Shown here piece after piece: positions 1 through 12,560 of a stretch of 64,000 bases of DNA. The notes below the pieces were generated by a model that saw only the letters and a list, made by a program, of their open reading frames with translations, was not told the origin of the DNA and did no database searches. Source of the stretch: Magicicada septendecula (lineage: Eukaryota; Arthropoda; Insecta; Hemiptera; Cicadidae); assembly GCA_034769895.1 (NCBI GenBank), contig CM068367.1:348153611-348217610 (forward strand), written 5' to 3'. How positions within the stretch are numbered: the first letter of the stretch is position 1; every line of letters begins with the position of its first letter. The position numbers and the translations under genes are program-made.

Positions 1-859
1 GAGCAGTAGCTTTTGGGGAGGGTTGTTTAATTTTATGAGTCAGGTAATGAGGATTTATAGGAATACCACGGTTAGTTTTGCACCCAGACCCCGTGGCTGC
101 TAAATGGGCGGCTCTGCCACGTTGATACGCTTATGGACGTAGGTAGGACGTTATTATAACTAAATAAAGTCATGGGTAAATGCATCGAATAAATTAATAA
201 ATAGTAAATAAATCGTACAATTGTCTTAGTCACATCGAAACTATTTTTTTTGGGTTTGTATCAATTTCCGTAAAGAAATGTAGACACATACAGAATGAGA
301 AATGTAAATAACATGTGTTATCTATCTCTCATCTCTCAGTTTACCGATACCGCAATTCCAGGAGACACAGACAGCATGAAGATGAAATGCCATTTAATTC
401 AACACAGTCTACTAAAAACTTTAGCACATACTTCATTTTTGACGATCAAAACCTCAGAGGATGACCACAAACTTCATGGATGCCATGACTGGGAACACTA
501 ACACTCATAAAGCTACGCAGACGGTAAAAATTCAGTATAGTTCAAAACAAACTGCATAATAGCTCTTTAAGACTCACGTATGTTTTTAATAAGTTACAAT
601 GTTTTGTCAGACCGCTGTTTCTTTTATTGAATCAAGAGATTTTTCTTAAAAACTATCATTTTTTGGTGCAAATGTAGCCCTAAATTATATTCAACTCTCA
701 TGGAAACGAGCTGCAAAAGCTTTTGTACCTTAACCGACACTAGGCTCTTTTCATATTGGTTGGAACAGTTTTTTAACATAATGTGTTTGTATTGTTTATC
801 CTCTCTTCTTTCCTCCCTTTTATGCTATTTTTCTCATTTGCCTGTCTGTCTGTCCTACC
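1..859. other. AT-rich sequence without recognised gene
   Basis: Short open frames only, none with a recognisable motif. The Jockey-type LINE described next may begin within the last 150 bases, but no element boundary is visible. Confidence 0.4.
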
Positions 860-1608
860 TACTCAAGTCTTGGCTAAGCCGAAAGTACCTAGACCTCCTC
901 CTGTATACCTTCATGGTGTCGTCAATTACAATGAAATGATCAATAACCTTACAAAAATTTGGAATCAGAACAGTACAGTACTAAATCGTTCGATGAAAAT
1001 ACGGTGAAAATCAACACTTTTGCACCTGATTCTTACAGAAAATTAATCCGTCACCTCGAGGATGAAAAAATTGTTTACCATACATATCAAATTAAAGACC
1101 AGCGAGCATACCGGGTTGTCATAAGAAACATTCATCCTAGCATCGGTGTACACTTTATTAAAGAAGCACTAAAAGGAAAAGGAACACAGTCAGAAACATA
1201 ATGAACGTTAGACACAGAGTACAGAAAACACCCCTCCCTCTCTTCTTTGTTGGTCTTGAACCTGCAGCAAACAATAAACAAATATATAACCTAAGGTCTT
1301 TAGGTACCATGCAGATTACTGTAGAACCACCTAGGAGAAAAAACTTCATAATACAGTGCACTCGTTGTCAATCATACGGTCACAGTAAGACGTACTGTAG
1401 AAAACCTTTCCAGTGTGTCAAGTGCGGAGGTGAACACAACTCCGCAACTTGTTCCAAATCTAAGGATACACCAGCCACATGTGCATTATGCGATGGTCCT
1501 CATACAGCTAATTATAAAGGCTGTGAAGTTTATCAAAACCTGCAGGCTAGAAAAGCCCCGTACCTAACACCACACCTAGGAGAACCCCTTCAATGTTTAG
1601 GACTATGA
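860..1608 (+). pseudogene. Jockey-type LINE ORF1 (gag-like, zinc knuckles), frameshifted
   Basis: This is the nucleic-acid-binding ORF1 protein of a Jockey-type non-LTR retrotransposon. The reading passes through three frames. The stretch PPPVYLHGVVNYNEMI is near 895-945, DSYRKLIRHLEDEKIVYHTY is near 1027-1089, and the frame 1201-1608 carries PPRRKNFIIQCTRCQSYGHS followed by tandem CCHC knuckles (CTRCQSYGHSKTYC, CVKCGGEHNSATC, CALCDGPHTANYKGC). In Jockey-clade proteins this order is an RNA-binding region followed by three knuckles. The breaks near 1000 and 1200 show that the copy is dead. The endonuclease of the same element follows on the same strand. The ATG at 1201 is probably not a real start, because homologous sequence continues upstream in another frame. 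Confidence 0.8.
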
Positions 1609-1870
1609 ACACGGAACAGAACATGAATACCCGTAACGTCTCTTTTCCTACTTACGCTCAAATTGCAGGACTACAGCAACACTCAGAATCATCGTTCCCT
1701 TATGACAGCAATCTCAAACAGACATCACTCTTTCACACTTTTCCTGACGACAAAATTTGAGTCTATGTTCAGTCAACTCATGCAGCAAAATAGCGTCATG
1801 CTTAATCTCCTTACAACACTTGTCAATAAACTTTCTAATTAATAATGAATAACAATTACAGGATTGGATT

Positions 1871-2407
1871 ATGGAACGCCATAGACTCTCTCAACGCACC
1901 CTAGAACTCAAAGCTTTTCTTATTGAAAACAGGTTAGACGTAATGCTTATATCTGAGACACGCTTCAAAGACAGAAGCCATATTAGGATTCCAGGATTTA
2001 CTGTTTATGATACCCAACATCCTGACGGTACAGCTCGTGGCGGAACCGCTCTGTTAATCCGAAACAATATAAAACATTATCTCTTCTCTAAAGTCAAAAC
2101 TGCTCACCTACAGGCGACAAACGTTTTAATTGAAGATCAAAGAGGCCCTCTAATTGTTTCTGCAGTCTACTGTCCCCCAAAACACAGAATCAATGAAACT
2201 GACTTCAGCTCTTTTCTTAGAACTCTTGGTGCACGTTTTTTGGTGGGAGGTGACTTTAATGCAAAACACCCGCAATGGGGTTCGAGATTAGCTAATCCAA
2301 GAAGTAGAATTTTATATAACGTCATTAGACAAGTATCCCTGTCCTTTCTGTCCACTGGTCAACCAACCTATTGGCCTTCTGATACAAATAAAATACCTGA
2401 CGGTTAA
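1871..2407 (+). pseudogene. LINE APE-type endonuclease domain (ORF2 N-terminus), truncated
   Basis: This is the apurinic-like endonuclease domain at the start of ORF2, the enzyme that nicks target DNA for target-primed reverse transcription. The visible motifs in order are RLDVMLISETRFKD (catalytic E region), RGGTALLIRNN, VSAVYCPP and FLVGGDFNAKHPQWGS (the GDFNA-H-W signature). The frame stays open to a stop at 2405. Just before it, KIPD should lead into the end of the endonuclease and the whole RT, but the sequence jumps to an RT C-terminal segment instead. True ORF2 probably begins slightly upstream near 1845 (MNNNYRIG), separated by a frameshift. The domain is well preserved but the protein is truncated. 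Confidence 0.8.
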
Positions 2408-2712
2408 GTCTCGTCAACAAACTCTTGATCTATAAAGCAGTTCTTAAACCGGTATGGACTTATGGTAATCAACTTTGGGGTACTGCAAGTACAAGTAATA
2501 TTGAGATTATCCAGCGCTTTCAGTCCAAAACTTTAAGATCAATAGTCGACGCTCCATGGTTTGTCTCCAACAACTCCATACACCGCGACCTTAAAGTTCC
2601 AACCGTGAGAGAAGAAATCATGCGCCTCTGCAGGACTCACATCTCCAAACTAGAACAGCATCCTAACCACCTGGCAATTAACTTGTTAGAAAACAGTGAA
2701 GATATTTATTGA
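2408..2712 (+). pseudogene. LINE RT C-terminal remnant after an internal deletion
   Basis: The frame reads LSLVNKLLIYKAVLKPVWTYG and then GNQLWGTAS, followed by FQSKTLRSIVDAPWFVSNN and IHRDLKVPTVREEI. This block follows the RT thumb in Jockey-type ORF2 proteins. The fingers and palm, including the YADD/FADD catalytic motif, are absent. The endonuclease stops at about 2405 and this block starts within about 10 bases, so several hundred codons were lost cleanly. The frame ends with a normal stop, and about 300 bases of T-rich 3' UTR follow to an A-rich run near 2998-3007. Confidence 0.78.
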
Positions 2713-3033
2713 CTAAAAAGACACAAACTATTAGACTTACCATTCAGGTTTAACTAATAATGTATTCTCTGTATTTTCTGTATTGTACTGTCTGTGATAT
2801 CTGTTCTGTATGCTTTTGTATTCGTGTCATTCATACGTGTTAATGTCAATCTGTATATGTGCCTTATGGGCCCAGTGTTGTGTTTAATATTTGAACTTAT
2901 TGTATCATGCCAGCAAGAAGTGGAAGTGATTTTTGTTCATTTATTTACATGTTTTATCATTTAGTTTTGTATTTTTTGTACCTCTTTAATCTATTATCAA
3001 AAACAAGAAGAGCTGTCAATGGTCAGCTCTTCA

Positions 3034-6000
3034 TAATTCTGTGTGTAGTCAGGCAATTTGTTAAATGTTCGCTTAGTCGAACAGATTACAGATCTAAAAA
3101 AAATCTTTCGTTACCAGTCACTTTAACAATCAGAATACTTGAAATATAAATAGGACACACTGAAAGATTTTATCCTTCACAATATACATATATTTTTCAA
3201 CTAAATTTATGTTTGCAAAGAACCCAGTAGTTTGACTTTAGTGTTATACGTATAACCACTAGACCCCTACTAATTAATACCCGACATTTTTGACATAAAA
3301 ATATTAAAATATGATTCAATTATTGTGTAAACCGTGAGATTCGCAATAATGATGATACTTTCCTAATCTGTCATAATTGTTGTGTTTTAATTTGATATAT
3401 GAACGTTAGTTGTCTCGACTATTTGGTTTTATTTGAAATCAAAAAATAATGTGTATATCTGCGCATGAAAATTTAATTAGATTTCTGTCAATAAGGTTTA
3501 CTAACAATGGTTACATCGTATGCCTGTTTCAAAATAAGTTTTAACCCAAACAATGCATTTTAATTACGTAAACAAATACTAATTATCTCTATGTGTTCAA
3601 GCACTATGTGTCATCAACGGAATCTGGTCCACAGAAACAAACAACTAAAATCAGTTTCCATGAGGGTACTAGTATAAACCGCAAGCGTTTATATTTTTAC
3701 TGACTGACACGCGTATGAAAAATATCGATCAACATTATTTTACTGAATAAATATCAGACACAGCAGTTTAATATGTATTATTTATGAAAGAATGTTGTGA
3801 TATTGTGAAACGGGCCCTATAATTTCCCTACAGATACTGCCTTATGGATTTCTAATGGAGGGTGTCTGTTTAGGAAAACACTGAACATGGCATTTCATAC
3901 AGATCCTTGTGTATCGCAATCTTAAAGTCAAAGAAAGATTCTGTTGTTAAATCGTGTTGTTGGAAAAGAGGAACGACAGAAAATATGAAAGTGAGAAGCA
4001 AAGCAACATTGCTAGAAGCGGCGTGGCGGAGCAGTGTAGATGCGGCAGAATGATGAACGCTAAAGGGAAACAGAAGAACGTTAGCTATACGTACTAACAA
4101 TATAGAAAATCAGTTACAGTATTGTACCGCAGTGTACACAGTCCTACATCTTGGCGAGTAGAATAAAGATTTTGCTAGTATATCTGTCGTTAGAAGCAGT
4201 GTAATTATAAACGGATTGATTTTCTACATTAGAGGAATATTCTACCTAAGGGTGAACTGCTGATAAAATCCAAATTGTAAAGCATATGGTGCGAAGAGCT
4301 AAAGCAAAAATAACAATGATCAAAATCATTAACTATTTATGAACTAAGAGCGTATAGTATATTATCAGATAGTATTGGTTGCAGCTAGTTAACTCCAAGT
4401 CGTCAGCATTCATAGAAGCAATGCTAGGCGAATTACCGTCGAAAATTTGTTCCCCTACACTCGTAAATCACTAATCTAAAGAAGGGGAAATATTTCTTAC
4501 CAGTTTCTGATTGTACAGACAGTACCAACCAGAAAGTAATACCTGAGGTGAACCGCAAGTTTTAAAGTGACAAATCGTAAGAGCAGATGATCCACTAGTT
4601 TCACGAGTTCCAGTCTGAGAAAACACAATAGGCGTTCATCAGCATCAATGAGGTCAATTTACCGCAACTAGTAAAAAGTCTCTCCTAAAATATTTTGGCT
4701 AGCTTACAGAATTCCTCTGAGAGACCCATAAAAATGCTGGGAATGATCTGTTGACAAGTGCTAATGAATTTCAATTGAAGATGTTGTCGATGAATCCAAC
4801 TGCAGTCATTTATGAACATCTGTAGGTTTATAGAAGACCCTAAAACTAAGATTGAGGGTCAGTGAAGAATAGGCAAAGCCAGTGACGGTAACAAGAAAAC
4901 TGGTTATGAGCAAAGTCGAAGTGCCATTCGAAATAGGTGAGGCAACTCTTATAACAATTAGTGCAGATTGAAAGAGCAATAGTGAGAGTCGTATAAAGAA
5001 ACGGTGGGTCCCTTAACTGAGGAAGTAATTATACCTATGTTAGAGAAAGTTTTCAAGGGAAGTGCAAAAAGTTAAGAGAAGGGGTTTGAATATTAAACGG
5101 GAATACAGAAGTAGTCGAAGGAGAGTTAGTTAGTTTAGAGCGGTCATAATTTTCACACATTTGTAGGAATAAATTGTAGCGAGACTGAAAAACAAATGTT
5201 TTTCATTTGTCTTAGTCTTTTCATTTTTCATACGTCGCTTGTTTTAGCAAAAAGTGTTTCTACTTTGAGTCACCTAGGATGAAGGCGGAATGAAAAGAAA
5301 ACAAATATGCCACTAGAAACGAATAAAATTATAAAAATTGTATATAAGTGATAACTCCGGTTTTACTTTATTCTGTTACGCATATGAATTAATTGTGAGG
5401 AAAATTATATTATTTAATGAAGAAAATTATAAAACGAATACATATGAAGAAGCGAGTTCGGAGAAGATTAAATTCCAACATTATCTCTTTTGGATTCTGA
5501 TGGAAATTCTCAGTTAAGTGGTTATGGCGTGAGTGTGCGGAACACTTGAGTCGTAGTAACCTTGTGGAAAGATACACTATAAGTCGTTGATTGTTTGGTG
5601 AATTTAGTTGTTGATAAAACTAGTGAATTTAGTAATTTACTTATTAATTCTTATTATTCAGTTACAATAATTAATTTAAGAACGTTAATAATGGGTATAT
5701 GGAACATAAACTATGGATAACGTGTATATTGGATTATTATTTGTAAAAAAGAAGAACTTACCAATGCCAATTTGTAATTGCGAGTCAAAAAGTCTGTGAT
5801 CATTTTACTGTTTCTGCGGTTGATTTTCTTGACTCGGACCTTGTGTCTTCCATCTACATTCCGCTTTGTGGAGCTGCATATTTTCTATATCTGGATGTAT
5901 AGTTCAACGTTAATAGCATACTAATTAATTCCTTTACACTTACCTTGTTAAAATAGTATTATAAGAATGAAATATTTAAAGCGTTACTTAAAGTTCAAAG

Positions 6001-9000
6001 TAATTGTGCACAATTTTATAAAATTTTTAAATTTACTTAAATTCGAAATTTAAAATTTAGAATACAAAGACAGTCACACAATTTTTGGTAGTAAATTCCA
6101 AGACACGTACAGTTTACACGAATCTTGTTAAACCCCTGTTAAAATTAATACAGTAGTTGTAAGGTATTCAGTTAAGAAATTCGAATTCCAATGAAATCGT
6201 AATTACATTAACGAAAGTAATAGGATTTGAAGTAAAACTGTTGCTAAGGTTTAACAACATAATGCAGTGAGAAAGTTGAAGGGTGGTAAATTCAATGACA
6301 GTTCTGCTACGGCCCATTACATGCTATGTAAAAAAAGTGTATTTAAGGTATTCTGTAAAATAAATTTAAAACAAGTGTTTTTAAGTAAATATGACTTGGT
6401 AATGTTACCAAAACACCTAGGCACAAAGGAACCAACTGATGAAACAAACATATATACTGTGTATATAAGAGCAAATATGTCAAGCCACTGTTGTTGCCAC
6501 ACTAGCCCGTATCTTGATGGCCATCGGCAAAGTATGTTTCGCTTGCTCTTGTATCAGTTACATCATTTGTTTGCTTTTAAAATTAAGGAATTACTGTAAG
6601 GTACAAAAGTTATAACGTAATTAATCCAGTTAGAAATATAATATTATCAAAAAAACATAATACTTACGCTTCGTTGGAAAATATTGTCAAGTGAACATCG
6701 GATGTACTCCGACTTGCAAAGCTAACGAGACTACAGAATGTTGAGAACGATTTGCTCGAGATAGGTTTCTTCACCTACACGACGTACCGTGTTTAGTTTG
6801 CAGTATATTTGAAAATATTAAACGAATTTTCCAGACAATGGACGCCACCCATAAATTTCATGGCTGCATTAGCATTTATAAGATTTGCATTTAAACCTGG
6901 CATTTTAAAACAAATTTAACATCAATGGCAATGCAAACTAACCTACCCTAACTAGCCAAACTTAGATGCCCTTCAAGCCCAGTAGGCATACTTATTGAAA
7001 GGTAGACACTATCGATTGTTCATTGTCTATGATTACTGGAGCACGCCATAGATTTGGAGTAAAAACATGTCGGGCTGGTTCCAACAATTTCGTGCAGTTG
7101 GTTCTTGCATTTCCATGGACTTTCAGGAACGTAATCGCGCGTCTTTTCGTTTGGTAGAAAGATACAAAGTATTTATGATGTATAACACAAACAAAGAAAA
7201 CATGACCGTTAATTAAAAATGCGTCGCACAAACAACTATAATGTGCACCAAAACTATCTTGATCAACAATCTGAGTCCTAATATAACCCAAAACAAAAAC
7301 GGGCCCTTGGCCCCTATTCTCTTACAACTTCACGTCTGTACTCTTAAATACATTATGAATTTACAGTTTTTGTTTGGAATAATTATTGCCTCTATTGTAC
7401 CGTCATAAATATATAAATAAGTATATGTTAATTTATGCGTATGTTTAAGTAATTTATATGAATAAAACGTAATTTCTTTTGTCAGGTGGCGCCGGTTGTC
7501 TAAACTATTACCAAATATTTAGCTTAATGTTTGTTACCTATCAACGATAACAACAATTTAATTGTTTTTTAAATATAATATTTTAATAAATTATGAGTTC
7601 CACCAACAAATGATTAACAATTATTGAATCTTAAGTGGAGAGGACCTGGAACTCCATGCAGAGACCTTACAAATGTAATTAACTTGACTACTTTACAGCA
7701 CGTGGCTAGAACAGTATAGCTGTCACACTACTCTTCTTTTTTCTTAAAACGTATAAATACATAACTTATCAGCTTATTACACCATGATTTTCAATAAGAA
7801 GTGAATTAAAAATGTTATTTACCGGTTACCAATGGTGTGTTTTCCTTGTTTTGTGAGAAGGTGAACATGATGATGTACTCAACATTGATGAAGAAATGGT
7901 GACAATAAATTATTTTATAGTTTAGATCATGTCTGGTGAACCAATAAAAACGTGTGTTTTGATAAGAAGTCAGCCGTTTGTTTACCTTAATTACAGAGAG
8001 TAAGTTGCTTCGGTGTGTAACATCGGTTACTTCTGTTATAACAACGTTACAGTGTTTTAAAGAAAAACATCCATTACCGTTTTCAGTTCCAGCTGGTGTT
8101 CATTTACAATGATCCACCACAGAACCTTTAATTAGTACGGATATAGTACAAACTGAACATTTTTTTCTTATAAGATAATTGTTTACTTAAATATTTACAT
8201 AGCTAATAAATACAATAGGCACAATAATATATGTATATTGAAATGTTTATTTTCTTTTAAAAAATATAGATTTTGAATTCGTAATTTTTCCAAAGAACTG
8301 TCTAATTTTTGAATTCTGTATTTGACTCTTAGAAGTGTTATCGAAATCTAGTCATCGGGGGACTAAAGTAACTGAGTGTAATGGTAGCTTCAACATCCTT
8401 TCGCCAAAATATTAGACCTCCATTTTATTGGACAGAGATGTAGAAATCTTTAAATTTATTTTTCACAAAATTAATTTACTCTTATACAATTTAAAGAAAT
8501 AGTAAAAACGGTTGTTATAATATCATTGTATTTGCTATAGGCCTACATGTTATGATCGTAATTTTGCGAATTATATTGCTGATGTTGCATTGTTTCTTTG
8601 CAGTATTATTACCATGAATGTCATTTAGTTTTTTAGATTATTACTAATAAGTTTTATTACCTGCCTACATGTGAACTTCAAATTCCATCTAATTTACTAT
8701 AGACTAATAAGTATATAAGTGTTTTTATTTCGATAAAAGTTTACATATTTTGATTACAGTATCAACTCTGGAAATAAACCGGCTATCTACTTCAGTATAT
8801 GGTTATATATGATGCTAAATGCACATAATATTCTCATACAGTACAACATCTAAGCCTGCATCAAATAAAACAAAAGAATACATGCGGTAGCAAGTATGAT
8901 GCTGTTAATTTACTAGAATGTTAGTATTGAACAATTAAGTAAACAAGACAGAATTAGTATCAGATATAAGCAACGACTCAACAAAATGTTTTACCCTTAA

Positions 9001-9810
9001 TTCTACTTTTACAATTTAGCGTACAAATAAAAACGTACAACAGATAAAATTAAATAGTTGACACAAAATTGAAATTCCAATTTCAAAGTCCTTATTACTA
9101 GGCCTATATGTGTGAGCTCTGGTTTTGCCTTAGATGAATTTGCCATTCTACTTTTATCAAATCATCAACATTATCTTTTCCTAACGACAAGTTTTCAACT
9201 TTTTTGAAAACAATTCATTTCTGTTGATCTGTTTAATATCTGGCAAAAAATAAATTAAAACTTTCGGAAAAAATTAGAAAGAATACCGGAAATATGACTT
9301 ATTTAAGTCTAATAAAATTACTTGTTGTTTTCGAGTTCGGTAATATTGATCGGGAACTATTTGTCCAGACCTTGCATACAATACTCTCAGAAATTTATAA
9401 ACGATTAGTGTCTCAAGGTAAAATTTTATTTTGAGAAAATATAGTATATTTTGGAAAATAATAATCCTATTAAACAAATTTGGATCGAGATGAAAGAGTT
9501 AAACAATGAGTGTACCGCCATCCCATAATTCAATATCATAATGAGTCCTTGAATGAATAAAAGTTTAATATAGAAATTTTAGCACACTAAAATTACAGAT
9601 GTTCCAGAGGAAATGAATTGTCTTATATTTTTTCTTATTTTGATTTTTAGTTTAAGAGTTTCTTCCATGTTAATTTCTTGTCTACGGTAATTCGTAAATT
9701 CTGAATTTCATCTACTCATTCAATTCACAGACGGGTATATATTAGCCGATATTTTACAATTACATGTGTGCGAAATAAAAATAATTGCAAATATAATTCC
9801 AAATTAAAAC
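3034..9810. other. Long AT-rich stretch, no gene recognised
   Basis: Nearly 7 kb with only short, low-complexity open frames on either strand. ORFs at 3870-4100 (minus), 6267-6599 (plus) and 6992-7291 (minus) show no familiar motif. I see no splice-bounded coding pattern, TIR pair or LTR pair here. The octamer TAGGCCTA occurs at 8539 and 9099. Confidence 0.4.
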
Positions 9811-9819
9811 CCGTGCAAA

Positions 9820-10262
9820 TCAAGCTTTAGTATCTAGGTTTTATCCGTGTTCACAATCATTCCATTGCTCTTACACCATTTAATTAACAAAACTAAATCT
9901 ACTCTGATGTTGTTATCAATCTTTAACCATTCATTTTCTTTGTACTGGAAAACAATGTCTCAGGAAAAGCAATAAATTTTGGGAATCATACCTTGGGAAT
10001 TCTGGACAAGAAAGTAATTAATAAATAATAACAATAGTGTTTGAAGAACTCTGCGGGTCACCGCGTGTGAATTCTCGGACATGACAACTCGTACTAATTT
10101 CTAAATCATTATCACCATCCGATCTGCAAACCATCTAACTACCGAGGCTGATGATGATTCTAATACTCGGCAATTATTATTCTTGTAATAAAAGTTGTTG
10201 GTCTACAAGATCGAAAGCTCCTGAAAGATCTATAAAACTTCTGAATTTTGATTTGTGGCTAA
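9820..10262 (-). pseudogene. Decayed LINE reverse transcriptase fragment
   Basis: Read on the minus strand, 10262 down to about 10195 gives FIDLSGAFDLVDQQLL, an RT motif usually seen as FIDLSKAFDTVDH. Further along, a stretch reading YCFS-stop-DIVFQYKEN stands where YADDT is expected, and LIKWCKSNGMIVNTDKT matches the L-x-x-W-x-x-x-N-x-L-x-x-N-x-x-KT block after the catalytic motif. Stops and frameshifts separate the three motifs, but their order and approximate spacing fit an RT palm. The clade cannot be assigned. Confidence 0.6.
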
Positions 10263-10930
10263 ATACGTCTTGTACGTAGAGCCCCTTATAGCCACCTAAA
10301 GTGCAATTTCTATAGTCCATGGTACAAAGTGATGTCTGTACTCATGCCAACACTGTTTGCGATCGATTGAATCGTACATGTAGTTGAATGCGCGACTGAA
10401 CGACATTTGCTCACTCTATGTTTCCCACTCATTTATATAATCATAAATAGTTCCACTGTTTTTACAATGTTATATTAGTCGTGATAGTATAAAATTCGTG
10501 TTTAATTAGTATTATCTGCAAATCGTTTGTATAGTAATACACTTTTCGGGTATTAAAATGCTCTTTTCGGGTATATCAAGAATAGCTCTTTTATATACAC
10601 GTTTCGTGTTATCATTCTACGTGTCTTATCAAATATTTTCAAGTATTTTATATGTTTCTATGTTCCTACAATAACATTAAAGTTCCGTTTTTAATTTTAT
10701 AAATCAAATTTTTGGCTCATAATTAATTATTTTCAAAGGCAAAAATGAGTTTGATATTGTATTTTCTATTTAAAAATAATTTTAACAATATAAAAACAAA
10801 CATTTTCATGTTCTTTGTTCCAGAAGTCTAATATTTTCTATAACTGAAAGCAATTTCTTCAAATTTTTTACTAGCTAAACAATAAGTGTTATTATGACGA
10901 TCACATAGATCGGGATGTTGAACAGTGGAA
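10263..10930. other. AT-rich spacer
   Basis: No coding motif. A short direct repeat (CTTTTCGGGTAT) occurs twice near 10540-10580. Confidence 0.3.
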
Positions 10931-10933
10931 TAA

Positions 10934-11385
10934 ATTATTGAACGCCAGAGGAATAGATACTCATAATTTTTATTTATATTTCTGTGAAACACAAAATTTG
11001 TATGTCAACAACAATTCACCCAGTTTATACAATTATTAAGTACAAACTATACTCAAACAATAATAAAAGTACCCAACTACAATAAAAGTACAGTAGTTTG
11101 CAACACAAATAATCTGTGAAACACTTAACACTTTTGTTGATCCGCCCTGTGACAATACTGACTGTAATAATCTCACCGCAATCAATCTCCCAATAAATTT
11201 TCTTGAATAGTCCATGGAAATCTCAAACTACTGAATTGCCGATGCACGGCGTTTATATAACCAGGCCATATCACCTGTTAATATTCTTGAAAATCGGGCA
11301 ATCTCTAAGCGGCTCCTGAATGTTCTGTAATCCTAACGATTGTGGAATACACGACGATTGTCACGTAGAATCTACAAATGTTATG
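10934..11385 (-). repeat. Possible degenerate solo LTR (minus strand)
   Basis: On the minus strand there is a TATA-like GGTTATATAAACG near 11258-11270 with a CAGT-type initiator about 30 bases on. Near 10938-10950 there is TGGCGTTCAATAA, which resembles the primer-binding segment (TGGCGCTCAACG) of the LTR element at 17.6-24.3 kb. I cannot define clean TG...CA ends or a target duplication, so this is a weak call. Confidence 0.25.
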
Positions 11386-11582
11386 TAAGATAAGCGAACA
11401 ATATTCTTACGAAACTAACTAAATCTACTAAGCACAAGTAAAGCTTGGTTAATTTTTTTATTCCCATGTACCGTAAGGAAATGGAAGTTTGGTGATCGCA
11501 GAAAAATCATGTTCGAGATAAGGGCTGATTCTAATAAATTGTACTACCCTCAACACATGAAGAAAAGTCATTTTCCGAAAAG

Positions 11583-11631
11583 TGTTTGTGTGTGTATCTG
11601 TCTGTCTGCCTGTCTGTGTGTCTGTATGTAG
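11583..11631. repeat. GTCT/GT-rich microsatellite
   Basis: Interrupted run of TGTGTG, then TCTGTCTGTCTGCCTGTCTG, then TGTGTGTC, about 50 bases. It lies just upstream of the 290-bp tandem array. Confidence 0.6.
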
Positions 11632-11689
11632 AAATTTGTCTATAGCGAACGAGAATGCAGCAAATTCAAACAGAATCAAATAATTGTTT

Positions 11690-12560
11690 GGATATGTGCC
11701 CGAGTTGCATGTAGAGGACTGAAGGCCATTGATTTTGGTGAAGATTGGTTAAGGAGAGGAGTAGTTTACCTGTAAAGTTTTACGTTTTAACAAGAGTAAA
11801 TAACTTACTTTTGATAAATAAAGTATCCTGAAAAGAAGGCCATAATAATCCACAGTAGAAAGGCAGATGAAATATCTATAAATAAAAAGGGTAGTTGAAA
11901 GGGGAGGCGATAATTTTTCGAAACTACCTTTTTGATGTCGAATTAAGTACTTCATTGAAGGATAAGATACCTTAATAATTACATATAATGACACTATTAC
12001 TCAATAATAGTGTAAATATCAAAAATGGAGTTGTTCGGTTTAAGGGGAGGGGTAGTTTAACTGCATTGTCTTATGTTTTTATAAGAGTAAAGTACTTAAT
12101 TCTGATAAATAAGTGCTCCGAAAATAAAGTCATATTAATCCACTGTAAAATGGTAAATGACGTATCTATAAATGGAGAGGGTAGTTGAAGGGGAGGGGGT
12201 AATTTTTTGAAAATTACATTGCTGATACCAAGTAAAGTACGAGGATTTAATTTCGAAGGATACCTTAGCAATTACATACGATAAAACTATTACTCTATGA
12301 AAGTGTAAATATCGTTAATGGTGAGAATCGGTTGAGGAGGAGGTATGATTATATGCGTAGTTCAGATTCTTTATAAGAATAAAGTACCTAATTTTTATAG
12401 ATAAAGTGACTCGAAAATAACATTATATTAAACGACTATCCCATAATAACAAAAATATCTATAAACAGTGAACATAGTTTGAGAGTGGGGATATTTTTTT
12501 AGAAACTATCGAACCGATTTCAAGTAAAAGATTCTTAATTATAAATCTTAGAACCTGGAA
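11690..12560. repeat. Three tandem units of about 290 bp
   Basis: Three diverged head-to-tail copies are visible. The landmark GGTTAAGGAGAGGAGTAGTT at 11747 recurs as GGTTTAAGGGGAGGGGTAGT at about 12037 and as GGTTGAGGAGGAGGTATGAT at about 12329. Each is followed in order by an AAGAGTAAA...ACTTA block, GATAAATAA, ATATCTATAAA, a G-rich GGGGAGG block and ATTACATA. The spacing is about 290 bases each time. Short open frames here are by-products of the repeat. Confidence 0.75.

Larger units (their letters stand above)
860..3007 (+). mobile_element. Internally deleted Jockey-type LINE
   Basis: ORF1, endonuclease and RT C-terminus lie in the expected order on one strand, with a 3' UTR ending in ATTATCAAAAACA. 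The 5' boundary cannot be fixed. The unit is a normal element minus most of ORF2. It may be a one-off deleted copy or a member of a non-autonomous family. A perfect 9-bp inverted repeat (GAAGAGCTG/CAGCTCTTC, 3008-3033) lies directly after the putative 3' end. Confidence 0.7.

Noticed and set aside
6267-7291. Open frames of 110 (plus) and 99 (minus) codons
   Set aside because: Lysine- or phenylalanine-rich low-complexity translations without motifs, normal by chance in AT-rich DNA of this length.
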